Source of the DNA: Pseudarthrobacter sp. MM222
GTDB lineage: Bacteria; Actinomycetota; Actinomycetes; Actinomycetales; Micrococcaceae
NCBI RefSeq assembly: GCF_947090775.1
Contig: NZ_OX352321.1
Location: forward strand, 3,472,001 to 3,536,000
DNA: 64,000 nt
Direction of reading: 5' to 3'
The notes under the pieces are model-generated. The model was not told the origin of the DNA. It worked only from the letters and a program-made list of their open reading frames with translations, and did not search any database. Below, in pieces: positions 17,773 to 25,531 of the stretch; within the stretch, counting starts at the first letter, position 1; each line of letters opens with the position of its first letter. Both the position numbers and the translations under genes were made by a program.

Positions 17773-18972
17773 ATGGCCGGGCAGCACCATGAGGTCCTCA
17801 TCATCGGCGGCGGGAACGCCGGTGTTTCCCTCGCGGCACGTCTGGAGCGCTACGGCGTTAAAGACGTCGCCTTGGTGGAACCTAAAGACCAACACCACTA
17901 CCAACCGCTGTTTTCCCACATCGCCGGCGGCAGGGCAAAGCCGTCCGAGGCCGTCCGTTCCCAGGCCTCCGTCACTCCCAAAGGCGTGACGTGGATCCGG
18001 GACGGTGCCGTGGACATCGACCCGGCCGGCAATACAGTGACGCTGGCGTCCGGAGCCCAAGTTGCATACGGCCACCTGGTGGTCTGCCCCGGCCTGCAGC
18101 TGGACTGGGACAGGATCCCGGGGCTGGCCGAGGCCGTCCATTCCCCGTTCGGCGCGTCCCACTACGAATTCGGATTGGCATCCAAGGCCTGGACGCTGCT
18201 CAGTGGCCTCAAGGCCGGCACTGCCGTCTTCACCATGCCCGCCGGGCCTATCAAGTGCGGCGGCGCAGCGCAGAAACCGATGTACCTGGCCTGCGATTAC
18301 TGGCGGGAGCAGGGGGTGCTCCCGGACATCCGGGTGGTGATGGTCCAGCCGACCAGCACGGTCTTCGGGGTAGCCGGCGTGGATGACGAGCTGAACCGGA
18401 AGATTGCCGAGTACGGCATTGAACTGCGTTGCAACAGCGAGGTGACCTCGGTTGATGCCACCGGACAAACGGCGCTGATCCGGAACAACGCAACCGGCGC
18501 CACGGAGGAGCTGCGCTATGACGTGCTCAACGCCGTGCCGCCGCAGTCGGCCCCGGACTGGCTCAAGGCCACGGAGCTGCCCGCCCTGGGCGACTCCGGC
18601 GGGTTCGTGGAAGTGGATCCGCAGACCCTCCGGCACGTCCGTTTTCCGAACATCTGGTCCCTGGGTGATGCGGCGGCAACCACCAACTCCAAGTCCGGCG
18701 GGGCGCTGCGGAAGCAGACGAAGGTGCTGGCGAAGAACCTGGTAGCCGCCCGGCAGGGCAAACCTTTGCCGGAAAAATACGACGGCTACTCCGTGTGCCC
18801 CTTCACGGTTTCCCGCTCCACCGTTGTCTTCGCCGAATTCGACGACAAGTACAGGCCGATGCCGTCAATCCCGAAGGTGCCAACGTGGAAAGAGAGCCGC
18901 GCATCGTGGATTGTGGACCGTGACATCTTCCCCCGGGTCTACTGGAATTTGATCCTTAAGGGCCGCGCCTAA
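17773..18972 (+). CDS. FAD-dependent oxidoreductase, sulfide:quinone oxidoreductase (SQR)-like
   Basis: 399 residues. An N-terminal FAD motif IIGGGNAGVSLAARL (10-24) is followed by the FAD-site DHxY-like QHHYQPL and a late GDAAAT (298-303). The Cys pair of type II SQR is retained: C162 in AGPIKCGGAAQKPMYL and C342 in YSVCPFTVSR. SQR oxidises sulfide or persulfide and passes electrons to quinone at the membrane. The IKCxGAxQK motif is characteristic of the mitochondrial/actinobacterial branch. A related flavoprotein with another sulfur substrate cannot be excluded. Confidence 0.82.
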   Translation: MAGQHHEVLIIGGGNAGVSLAARLERYGVKDVALVEPKDQHHYQPLFSHIAGGRAKPSEAVRSQASVTPKGVTWIRDGAVDIDPAGNTVTLASGAQVAYGHLVVCPGLQLDWDRIPGLAEAVHSPFGASHYEFGLASKAWTLLSGLKAGTAVFTMPAGPIKCGGAAQKPMYLACDYWREQGVLPDIRVVMVQPTSTVFGVAGVDDELNRKIAEYGIELRCNSEVTSVDATGQTALIRNNATGATEELRYDVLNAVPPQSAPDWLKATELPALGDSGGFVEVDPQTLRHVRFPNIWSLGDAAATTNSKSGGALRKQTKVLAKNLVAARQGKPLPEKYDGYSVCPFTVSRSTVVFAEFDDKYRPMPSIPKVPTWKESRASWIVDRDIFPRVYWNLILKGRA

Positions 18973-18986
18973 GCTTGAATGATCAC

Positions 18987-18999
18987 CCTGCTTACTATT
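18987..18999 (+). promoter_or_regulatory. CCTGCTTACTATT promoter-like motif, copy 2
   Basis: Exact copy of the 13 bases at 17490. Here it lies 92 bases before the start of the repeat protein gene, suggesting that gene has its own promoter rather than reading through from the SQR-like gene. Confidence 0.45.
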
Positions 19000-19019
19000 T
19001 ACTGGCATGATGGCGTGGA

Positions 19020-19040
19020 ACCCGTCCGCTGGGGACGGGT
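19020..19040 (+). promoter_or_regulatory. Perfect hairpin in the 5' leader of the repeat protein gene
   Basis: ACCCGTCC (19020-19027) pairs with GGACGGGT (19033-19040) around a 5-base loop. No T-run follows, so it is more likely a leader structure than a terminator. Confidence 0.5.
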
Positions 19041-19090
19041 CGCCGTAGAACCATTACCGGGCACCCCAGGTGCCAGAGATGGAGTTTGCC

Positions 19091-19801
19091 ATGAGCACCG
19101 AGCAGGAACTCACCCCGTTGTCCGAGGATGAACTGATGGCCGAGGCAGGCACCGCCCTTCCGGACAAGGAAGTTGCATCCGTGCTGGACCTCAACGCCGA
19201 CCTGGACCTAGGTATCAACGCGGCCGCACCGATCGACCTCGCCGTGGCGGCCAACGCCAATGTCGCGGCTCCGATTGACGCCGCGGCCTCCGCGAACATC
19301 CTGTCCTTCGGATCCGAGTCCCAGGCCCTCGCCGACCAAGGCGTGATCATCAACCAGGGCATCGAGGCAGACGCCACTGCGGAGTCCGCGCAGGACAGCA
19401 CCATTGACCAGGCCACCGGCACCGCCGATGACGGCGCCGACACCGGCTCTGCCGAGCCCGGCGCGGCCGAGCCCGGTACGACGGCTCCCGACACGGCCGC
19501 CCCCGGATCGACGGCTCCCGATCTGGGCGCACTGCCGACGGACGCTGCCGGCGCCGTCAACTCGAACCTGCTCAACGTGAACGTGGACCTCGCCGCCGAC
19601 GCGGACATCGCTGCTCCGATCAACGGCGCAGTGGCCGCCAACGCCAACGTCGCCGCACCGATCGATGCTGCCGTGGCGGCAAACATCGGCTCGATCGACA
19701 GTGACGCCTTTGCCGTGGCACAGCAGGACGCGATCATCAACCAGGACATCGAAGGTGAGGCCACGGCCGCCGCCGACCAGCAGTCCGACCTCCGTCAGTA
19801 G
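19091..19801 (+). CDS. Acidic protein with two internal repeats; candidate substrate of the adjacent PqqD-M50 protease
   Basis: 236 residues from ATG 19091, chosen because GGAG lies 6 bases upstream; ATG 19070 is weaker. I recognise no named family. Residues 1-30 (TPLSEDELMAEAGTALPDKE) resemble RiPP-type leaders. Two homologous blocks follow at about 33-99 and 161-227. Both contain the exact string ANANVAAPIDAA and end in I-I-N-Q-(G/D)-I-E. They flank an acidic Pro/Thr/Asp linker. The protein has no Cys, Trp or Tyr, almost no Lys/Arg, and no signal peptide or membrane helix. It lies 7 bases before the protease gene. A role as leader-directed substrate or precursor is inference from context; a structural or surface protein is the alternative. 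Confidence 0.75.
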   Translation: MSTEQELTPLSEDELMAEAGTALPDKEVASVLDLNADLDLGINAAAPIDLAVAANANVAAPIDAAASANILSFGSESQALADQGVIINQGIEADATAESAQDSTIDQATGTADDGADTGSAEPGAAEPGTTAPDTAAPGSTAPDLGALPTDAAGAVNSNLLNVNVDLAADADIAAPINGAVAANANVAAPIDAAVAANIGSIDSDAFAVAQQDAIINQDIEGEATAAADQQSDLRQ

Positions 19802-19808
19802 TTCCTGA

Positions 19809-22259
19809 ATGAGTACCACGCACGGCGGGCCGTCCACAGCGGACGGCCCGCCGGCCTCCTCGGCGCCAGCTTCCGCCGTCGACACCAAGCAGATCCCCGT
19901 CCGGGCCGACGGAGTGCAACTAATCGGCCAGACCAAAGGTTCCGGCTACCGCGAAGCACCATCGCTGGTCAGGCGCGCCGATGGCCAGACCCTCCAGCTG
20001 ACGCGCCTGCTCTACCTCATTCTCGAAGCGGTTGACGGCCGGCGCGGGCTGGAGGAAATCGCCGGCCACGCCAGTTCCGAATCCGGCAGGCTGGTCAGCG
20101 CCGACAACGTCCGGACCCTGATCGACTCCCAGCTGCTGCCGCTGGGCTTGCTGCAACTTGCGGACGGCTCGCAACCCGAACTTCGGAAAGCGGACCCCTT
20201 ACTCGGGATGCGCTTCCGCTACACGGTGACGGACCCCGAGCGCACGCGCAAGCTCACCGCGCCCTTTGCTGTCCTGTTCAACCCGCTGATCGTGGCTGCC
20301 GTCACCGTGGCCTTCATCGCGACGTGCTGGTGGGTGCTGATGGTCAAGGGACTCGCTTCGGCCACCCATGATGCCTTTGCCAATCCCGGCCTTTTGCTGT
20401 TGATCCTGCTGGTCACCGTGCTGTCCGCCGGTTTCCACGAGTTCGGCCACGCGGCCGCGGCCCGGCGCGGCGGCGCGACACCCGGAGCCATGGGTACCGG
20501 GCTCTACTTGATCTGGCCGGCGTTCTACACGGATGTGACCGACTCGTACCGGCTGGGCCGGGGCGGCCGCATCCGGACAGACCTTGGCGGCCTGTACTTC
20601 AACGCAATCGTGGCCGTGGCCATTCTGGCGATCTGGTGGGCCACCGGTTACGACGCCCTGTTGCTCGTCATCGTCACCCAGCTCCTGCAGATGGTCCGCC
20701 AGCTCCTCCCGCTGGTGCGCTTCGACGGATACCATATCCTTGCCGACGCCACCGGCGTGCCGGACCTCTTCCAGCGGATCAAACCCACCCTGCTCAGCCT
20801 CCTGCCCTGGCGCCGGAAAGACCCCGCGGCGCAGGCGCTCAAACCGTGGGCGCGCGCCGTCGTGACGCTCTGGGTGCTCGTTACCGTACCGCTGCTCCTC
20901 TTCAGCATGGTCCTGATGGTCCTGTCCCTGCCGCGGCTCCTGGGCACCGCCTGGGCGAGCACGCAGAGGCAATTCGCCATGCTCAGCGCCAGCCTGGGCG
21001 ACGGCGACGTTCTCGACGCATCCTTGCGCGTCCTCGCCATCGCCGCCGTGGCGCTGCCCGTGCTGGCGGTCCTCTACGTCCTGCTGCGCCTCGGCCGGCA
21101 GGTCCTGACGGGTCTCTGGCAGAAGACAAGGGGCAACGCCCTGCGGCGGGCCACCGGACTCATTGCCATCGCCGCAGTACTGGCCGGCCTCACCTGGGCC
21201 TGGTGGCCGGGCGGGGAGAGCTACCGTCCCATCCAGCCGTACGAGCGCGGCACCCTCGCGGACGCCACCACGGCAGTCTTCCCGGCAGCTGCCAGCCCCG
21301 GAATGAGGGAAGGCCAGGCCGGCAGGACCGTCGCGCTGTGGCCGGAAGGTGCGAGGAAGCCGACCAGGGACGAACCTCAGCTCAGCCTGGTCCTCGTGCC
21401 CCGGCAGACCGGCGCGTCCGGAGAAGCCGGACCCGCGGCGGCGCCGTCCTGGGTCTTCCCCTTCGACCGGCCGGCCGCGCCCGAGGAGGACGGCAACCAG
21501 TCGCTCGCCGTCAACACCACCGACGGCTCCGTCGTCTACGACGTCGCCTTCGCACTGGTCTGGGCCGACGACGGTACAGACGTCCAAACCCGCAATGAGG
21601 CCTACGCCTTCGCCAGTTGCGCGGACTGCTCCGCGGTGGCGGTGGGATTCCAGGTGGTCCTGATCGTGGGCCAGACCGACGTGATCGTCCCGGAGAACCT
21701 CTCGGCCGCCGCCAACGTCAACTGCCTCCGGTGCCTCACCTACGCCCTGGCGGACCAGCTGGTTCTTACGCTGGAGGGGCCGCTCAGTGCGGACGGAGCG
21801 GCCCGGCTGAATGAGCTGTGGCAACAGATCGCGGACTTCGGCCGGACCCTTCAGCAGGTCCCGCTCTCGGAAATCCAGGGACGCCTGAACGCGTTCAAGC
21901 TGCAGATCATGGACGTCATCAAAAGCGATCCGACGGCCCGGCCGGGCAGTCCTGCCCGCCCGTCCACGTCAACGACCGCGACGCCCACGCCATCCACCAC
22001 GCCGTCCACGAGTGCGAGCCCGACGCCAGGCGGCACGCTGTCACCGTCATCGGGAGCCGATGTAACCCCGCGGCCTTCGGGCGGCTCCGCCACGACTGCT
22101 CCGGCGCCGGCTCCCACAGGCGGCGTGCCGACGACCGGGTCGCAGCCCACCCCGTTTATAGATACCACGGCCCCGTCACCGGGCACGACGCCGACTCGGA
22201 CCTCCGGCGCAGGCCAGGGGCCGCCGGTGACACCCGCCACGGCGGCCCCGAAACCCTAG
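19809..22259 (+). CDS. PqqD-like domain fused to M50 (site-2-type) zinc metalloprotease with four-Cys ectodomain
   Basis: 816 residues. About 30-125 form a PqqD-like winged domain (RADGQTLQLTRLLYLILEAVDG...), the fold used by RiPP recognition elements. Membrane helices start near 152. The zinc motif is H210-E-F-G-H214 and the third-ligand Asp is in RFDGYHILAD (D306). Several more helices follow (about 375-395, 410-440, 455-475). The outer domain of about 480-700 carries CADC (C604, C607) and CLRC (C639, C642), which could bind metal or form disulfides. A Pro/Thr/Ser tail from about 705 to the end may span the wall. The domain set matches proteins annotated as putative peptide zinc metalloproteases. 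The substrate is unknown; the small acidic protein just upstream is the obvious candidate. Confidence 0.85.
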   Translation: MSTTHGGPSTADGPPASSAPASAVDTKQIPVRADGVQLIGQTKGSGYREAPSLVRRADGQTLQLTRLLYLILEAVDGRRGLEEIAGHASSESGRLVSADNVRTLIDSQLLPLGLLQLADGSQPELRKADPLLGMRFRYTVTDPERTRKLTAPFAVLFNPLIVAAVTVAFIATCWWVLMVKGLASATHDAFANPGLLLLILLVTVLSAGFHEFGHAAAARRGGATPGAMGTGLYLIWPAFYTDVTDSYRLGRGGRIRTDLGGLYFNAIVAVAILAIWWATGYDALLLVIVTQLLQMVRQLLPLVRFDGYHILADATGVPDLFQRIKPTLLSLLPWRRKDPAAQALKPWARAVVTLWVLVTVPLLLFSMVLMVLSLPRLLGTAWASTQRQFAMLSASLGDGDVLDASLRVLAIAAVALPVLAVLYVLLRLGRQVLTGLWQKTRGNALRRATGLIAIAAVLAGLTWAWWPGGESYRPIQPYERGTLADATTAVFPAAASPGMREGQAGRTVALWPEGARKPTRDEPQLSLVLVPRQTGASGEAGPAAAPSWVFPFDRPAAPEEDGNQSLAVNTTDGSVVYDVAFALVWADDGTDVQTRNEAYAFASCADCSAVAVGFQVVLIVGQTDVIVPENLSAAANVNCLRCLTYALADQLVLTLEGPLSADGAARLNELWQQIADFGRTLQQVPLSEIQGRLNAFKLQIMDVIKSDPTARPGSPARPSTSTTATPTPSTTPSTSASPTPGGTLSPSSGADVTPRPSGGSATTAPAPAPTGGVPTTGSQPTPFIDTTAPSPGTTPTRTSGAGQGPPVTPATAAPKP

Positions 22260-22297
22260 GGACGCAAGGACGGGCGTCACCTCCGCCGCTGGACAGT

Positions 22298-22331
22298 TCC
22301 GACCGGAATGCGAGTGGGCGTTCCGGTCGGA
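22298..22331. terminator. Terminator-like inverted repeat between convergent genes
   Basis: TCCGACCGGAA (22298-22308) pairs perfectly with TTCCGGTCGGA (22321-22331) around a 12-base loop. It lies between the M50 gene and the facing metallophosphoesterase gene. There is no clear T-run. Confidence 0.6.
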
Positions 22332-22383
22332 CTTGTCATATCACCAAGGGTGTAGCCGCCAGATTCCCGAGGGCCAGCTCCCT

Positions 22384-22429
22384 GGTTCCTCCCCGTGGTC
22401 CGGTACGGTTCCTCCCCGTGGTCCGGTAC
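22384..22429 (+). repeat. 23-base tandem duplication
   Basis: The 23 bases at 22384-22406, beginning GGTTCCTCCCCGTGG, are repeated exactly at 22407-22429, just after the metallophosphoesterase stop codon (its gene runs leftward and ends at 22437). Confidence 0.85.
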
Positions 22430-22436
22430 GTGGCGG

Positions 22437-23423
22437 TTACTGGTATGCCACGCGCCGGATCTGCAGCACTTCAGGTCCTGCCACCACGTTGGCCTTGATC
22501 CATTCGTTCACGCCGGCTGCGCCTTCGATGGTGACCCGGGTAAGGTTGGGCACGCTCCCCGAGATACCGTAGAAGGACAGCCATTTTGCACTCGTCAGCG
22601 GCCGGTCTTGCAGGTACACGTGAGTGTCGCCGTTGAACAGGAAGACAGGACGCTGGAAGCTCTTGCTTTCGCTCGCGATGGTGCGCACAATGTTTTGGAA
22701 CGCGTTGCGGTACCCGGCACTCTGAGTGCCCGGTGCAAACATGTCGGCCTGGGTCATGAGGACGACGGCGCGGCTGTTGGCCGCCTTCGCCGAGGAGAAC
22801 ACGCTGCGGATCTGGGCGGTGACGGCGGCTACCCGGGCGGATACCTCGGCAAGCTGGGCAGTGGTCGCCTGTGTATAGCCCAAGCCGTTCCAGGGCACCA
22901 GATCGTTTTGCGATCCGACCACGTGCAGCGTCGAAACGGTCAGCCCCCCGGCCGCAAAGGAGACGTTCTCCTTGTAGCCTGATTGCGCCGTCACGGACAA
23001 TTTGTTCTGACCCAAGGTCCGCCCGGCTGTGGGGAAGAAGACGGAGCGTACGGCGGACAACCGCTCCAAGGGATTGGCTCGGCCGACGCTCGCCCTGTGG
23101 CAGTCAGCCCACTCGTTGTCCCCCGGGGTGTAGACGAGAGGGTCCGCAAACCTTTCGAAGTTGGTTTTGATCCCCTGGTAGTAGGTCGTGGAGCAATTGC
23201 CCGTGCCGATGTCACCAAGGTGGCCGACCATGCGCACATCGGGGTCCGCGTTGATCTGACTGATTTTGCGGGGAAACAAACTTACTTCCGGGCTGCCGTA
23301 GGGAAGGTCACCGATCACCGCGAAACTGTAAGTTGTGGCGGCGCCGGCAACCCCGTTCACACTTCCCGAGATGCCCAGGCCAAGGACCAGGCCAACGCCC
23401 ACCAATCGTGCAAATCTTTTCAT
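22437..23423 (-). CDS. Secreted metallophosphoesterase
   Basis: 328 residues from ATG 23423, preceded by AGGAGA at the right spacing; the longer open frame upstream has no signal peptide at its start. A signal peptide covers about 1-29 (RLVGVGLVLGLGISG...VAGAA). Metal-binding motifs of calcineurin-type phosphoesterases are present in order: AVIGDLPYG, GHLGDIG, YTPGDNEWADC and FLFNGDTHVY. The protein should act outside the membrane on a phosphate ester that cannot be named from sequence. Monocistronic, facing the M50 gene. Confidence 0.85.
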   Translation of the reverse strand: MKRFARLVGVGLVLGLGISGSVNGVAGAATTYSFAVIGDLPYGSPEVSLFPRKISQINADPDVRMVGHLGDIGTGNCSTTYYQGIKTNFERFADPLVYTPGDNEWADCHRASVGRANPLERLSAVRSVFFPTAGRTLGQNKLSVTAQSGYKENVSFAAGGLTVSTLHVVGSQNDLVPWNGLGYTQATTAQLAEVSARVAAVTAQIRSVFSSAKAANSRAVVLMTQADMFAPGTQSAGYRNAFQNIVRTIASESKSFQRPVFLFNGDTHVYLQDRPLTSAKWLSFYGISGSVPNLTRVTIEGAAGVNEWIKANVVAGPEVLQIRRVAYQ

Positions 23424-23718
23424 TTGGATTCTCCTCATGGCATCCGGCGAAATTTGGCAACGGAGGTGGGCTGGTGCTTTTGCACGACAGGGTAGCGCGA
23501 GACTTCCGTGACAAAACGAGTAGTCCCTACTGGGGTGTGGGAGGGAGAGCACCCGGCAGCCCCGCCCTGGCGAGGGAACGGAACCCGGGCGCCAATGCTC
23601 CGCCAAGGCGGCGCGCGGATCCCCAGCGCCCCGCCGGCCCGTTTGGGCTGGCCGGGACCACCGTTGGACGAATCCGGCCGGAATGGGAGCTCTTATTCCG
23701 GCCCTTGCCGTCAGATCA
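23424..23718. other. Intergenic stretch without a supported gene
   Basis: 295 bases between two leftward genes. Contains the promoter region of the metallophosphoesterase and GC-rich sequence with a TCCGGCCGGAAT dyad near 23663 that also occurs near 54697 and 54831. No convincing gene seen. Confidence 0.5.
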
Positions 23719-24294
23719 TCAGGATGCAGGATCTTCCGGCTTGCGTGCCCGCCATTCCTCCGCAAGGACGGCGTAGACCAGTTCCGTGGCCCACACACCC
23801 TTGTAGTGCCACTTGTCGACCTGCCTCGATTCCAGCCGCATGCCAAGGCGTTCGCACAGGGCGGCCGACGCGGTATTGAGCTCGTCCAGTTTGGCGTCGA
23901 TCCGGTGGAAGGCCAGGTCCTCAAATCCGAGCTTCAGCAGCGCCCCGGCCGCTTCCGCGCCGATGCCCCGTCCCCGCGCCTCCGGGGCGAGGCTCCAGCC
24001 AATCTCGGCCTGACCACAGCCGGGCAGCCATTTCAGCACCACCTCGCCGAGCAGCATGCCCGGCGCAGCCGCGGCCTCGATGGCCAAGCAGATCCAGTCG
24101 CCCTCTTTCTCGAAGACAAAATTCGCGTACTTGCCCACGGACTCCATGGACTTGGTGTAGCTCTTTGCCTCCCCGGGCAGGAACCGGGCGGTTTCGGGCA
24201 GTGAATGGTAGGCGTGGTACGCGTCCAAGTCAGTGGCCTCAAAGCGGCGCAGCACCAGCCGGGCGGTGCGGATGGGCAGGTTCAGTTCGGTCAT
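23719..24294 (-). CDS. GNAT family N-acetyltransferase (RimJ/RimL type)
   Basis: 191 residues. The family start LPIRTARLVLRRFEATDLDAY and the acetyl-CoA motif GWSLAPEARGRGIGAEAAGALLKLGF are clear, followed by NTASAALCERLGMR. RimJ/RimL enzymes acetylate ribosomal or other N-termini or small molecules; the substrate is not deducible. TAGCGT at 24301-24306 lies 6 bases before the ATG, a leaderless-type promoter, although the intervening GAGGGC could also pass for a ribosome site. Confidence 0.9.
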   Translation of the reverse strand: MTELNLPIRTARLVLRRFEATDLDAYHAYHSLPETARFLPGEAKSYTKSMESVGKYANFVFEKEGDWICLAIEAAAAPGMLLGEVVLKWLPGCGQAEIGWSLAPEARGRGIGAEAAGALLKLGFEDLAFHRIDAKLDELNTASAALCERLGMRLESRQVDKWHYKGVWATELVYAVLAEEWRARKPEDPAS

Positions 24295-24300
24295 GCCCTC

Positions 24301-24306
24301 ACGCTA
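24301..24306 (-). promoter_or_regulatory. Leaderless-type -10 box of the GNAT gene
   Basis: TAGCGT on the minus strand, six bases before ATG 24294. Confidence 0.4.
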
Positions 24307-24313
24307 CCCATCG

Positions 24314-24365
24314 ATTGCTCCGTAGCTGCCGTTATGAGCCCTCAAAAGGGCCGTTACGGAGCAAC
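24314..24365. terminator. Nested hairpin at the end of ackA
   Basis: TTGCTCCGTA (24315-24324) pairs with TACGGAGCAA (24355-24364), and GCCCT (24338-24342) with AGGGC (24347-24351) inside it. The structure covers the ackA stop codon. Its TTGCTC/GAGCAA arms resemble the hairpin at 31895. Confidence 0.6.
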
Positions 24366-25523
24366 CGACGCGGCACCGACGACGGCGGCCGTTGCCTCGG
24401 CGATTGCGCGTTCCTCGTCGGTGGGCACCACGAGCACCGGCAGGGCCGAGGAGGGCGTGGAAATCACCCGCGGTTCCTTGGACCGCTGGCCGTTCAGGCC
24501 CGCATCAAGCTCCACGCCCAGCGCACCGAGCCGTTCCGCCACCAGGGCACGGAACTGGTGCGAGTTCTCGCCGATACCGGCAGTGAACACGAGGGCTTTC
24601 GCCCCGCCGACTGCCACATGGTAGCCGCCGATGTACTTCGCGAGCCGGTAGGAGGCGACGGCGAGAGCCATGGCAGCCTTGGCGTCACCCGCTTCCGCCG
24701 CCTCGACGACCGAGCGCATGTCGTTGTTGCCGGCCAGGCCCTTGAGGCCGGACTGCCGGTTGAGCATGGAATCGAGGTCCTCCGGGGACCACCCGGCCCG
24801 CGCGAGGAACACTAGGATGGACGGGTCCAGGTCGCCCGAGCGGGTGCCCATCACGAGGCCCTCCAGCGGCGTGAAGCCCATCGAGGTGTCGACTGACTCG
24901 CCCCCGCGGATCGCGGTGACGGAGGCGCCGTTGCCGAGGTGGGCGATGACGGCGTCGAACTCGTCCACCGGGACATCCAGCAGCGCTGCAGCCCGGTGCG
25001 CCACGTACCCGTGCGAGGTGCCGTGAAAGCCGTAGCGGCGGATGCCGTGCTCCGTGTACAGCGTTTCCGGCACCGCGTAGCGCCAGGCATACTCGGGCAA
25101 GGTGCGGTGGAAGGCGGTGTCGAACACGGCCACCTGGGGCAGGTCCGGCCACTTCTTCGAGATGGCGCGGATGCCGAGCACGTTGGCGGGGTTGTGCAGC
25201 GGCGCGAGCGGGTTGAGCCGCTCGATCGCCCGGGTGATCTCGTTGTTGACGAGCATCGGCTCGGCGAAGCGTTCTCCGCCGTGCACGACGCGGTGGCCCA
25301 CGGCGTCCAGCACCCGGTCCCCCAGTGCCGCGTGGATGGCGGCGTCCACCTGTTCCAGGGCCTCCGCGTGGTCCCGGGGACCCACGATTTCGCCGTCGCC
25401 CTCGCCGCCGTTGCCCATGCCGATTCTTTCGACGAGCCCCTCGGCCAGCACGCTGCCGGCTTCGACGTCGCGGACCTGGTACTTGAGCGAGGACGAGCCT
25501 GAGTTGATGACGAGCACGAGCAT
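24354..25523 (-). CDS. ackA: Acetate kinase
   Basis: 389 residues from ATG 25523. The ASKHA signatures VLVINSGSSSLKYQV near the N-terminus, GHRVVHGGERF and the second signature FHGTSHGYVAHRAAALL are all present, as is HLGNGASVTAI. It interconverts acetyl phosphate plus ADP with acetate plus ATP. It is 8 bases downstream of pta, forming the usual pta-ackA pair that balances acetyl-CoA, which is relevant because phenylacetate and branched-chain catabolism both yield acyl-CoA. Confidence 0.96.
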   Translation of the reverse strand: MLVLVINSGSSSLKYQVRDVEAGSVLAEGLVERIGMGNGGEGDGEIVGPRDHAEALEQVDAAIHAALGDRVLDAVGHRVVHGGERFAEPMLVNNEITRAIERLNPLAPLHNPANVLGIRAISKKWPDLPQVAVFDTAFHRTLPEYAWRYAVPETLYTEHGIRRYGFHGTSHGYVAHRAAALLDVPVDEFDAVIAHLGNGASVTAIRGGESVDTSMGFTPLEGLVMGTRSGDLDPSILVFLARAGWSPEDLDSMLNRQSGLKGLAGNNDMRSVVEAAEAGDAKAAMALAVASYRLAKYIGGYHVAVGGAKALVFTAGIGENSHQFRALVAERLGALGVELDAGLNGQRSKEPRVISTPSSALPVLVVPTDEERAIAEATAAVVGAASVAP

Positions 25524-25531
25524 GGGGCCTC

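Noticed and set aside
19208..19936. Gly/Val/Arg-rich frame antisense to the acidic repeat protein, resembling a PE-PGRS-like protein
   Set aside because: It is the mirror of the Ala/Asp-rich repeats. The sense frame has a ribosome site and sits in phase with the downstream gene, so the sense reading is preferred.
20199..21824. 541-codon open frame antisense to the M50 protease
   Set aside because: No domain, extreme Gln/Gly/Arg/His content; the sense strand has membrane helices and the HEFGH site.
23424..23924. Upstream extension of the metallophosphoesterase frame
   Set aside because: It would bury the signal peptide internally. ATG 23423 has a good AGGAGA ribosome site and gives a classical signal sequence.
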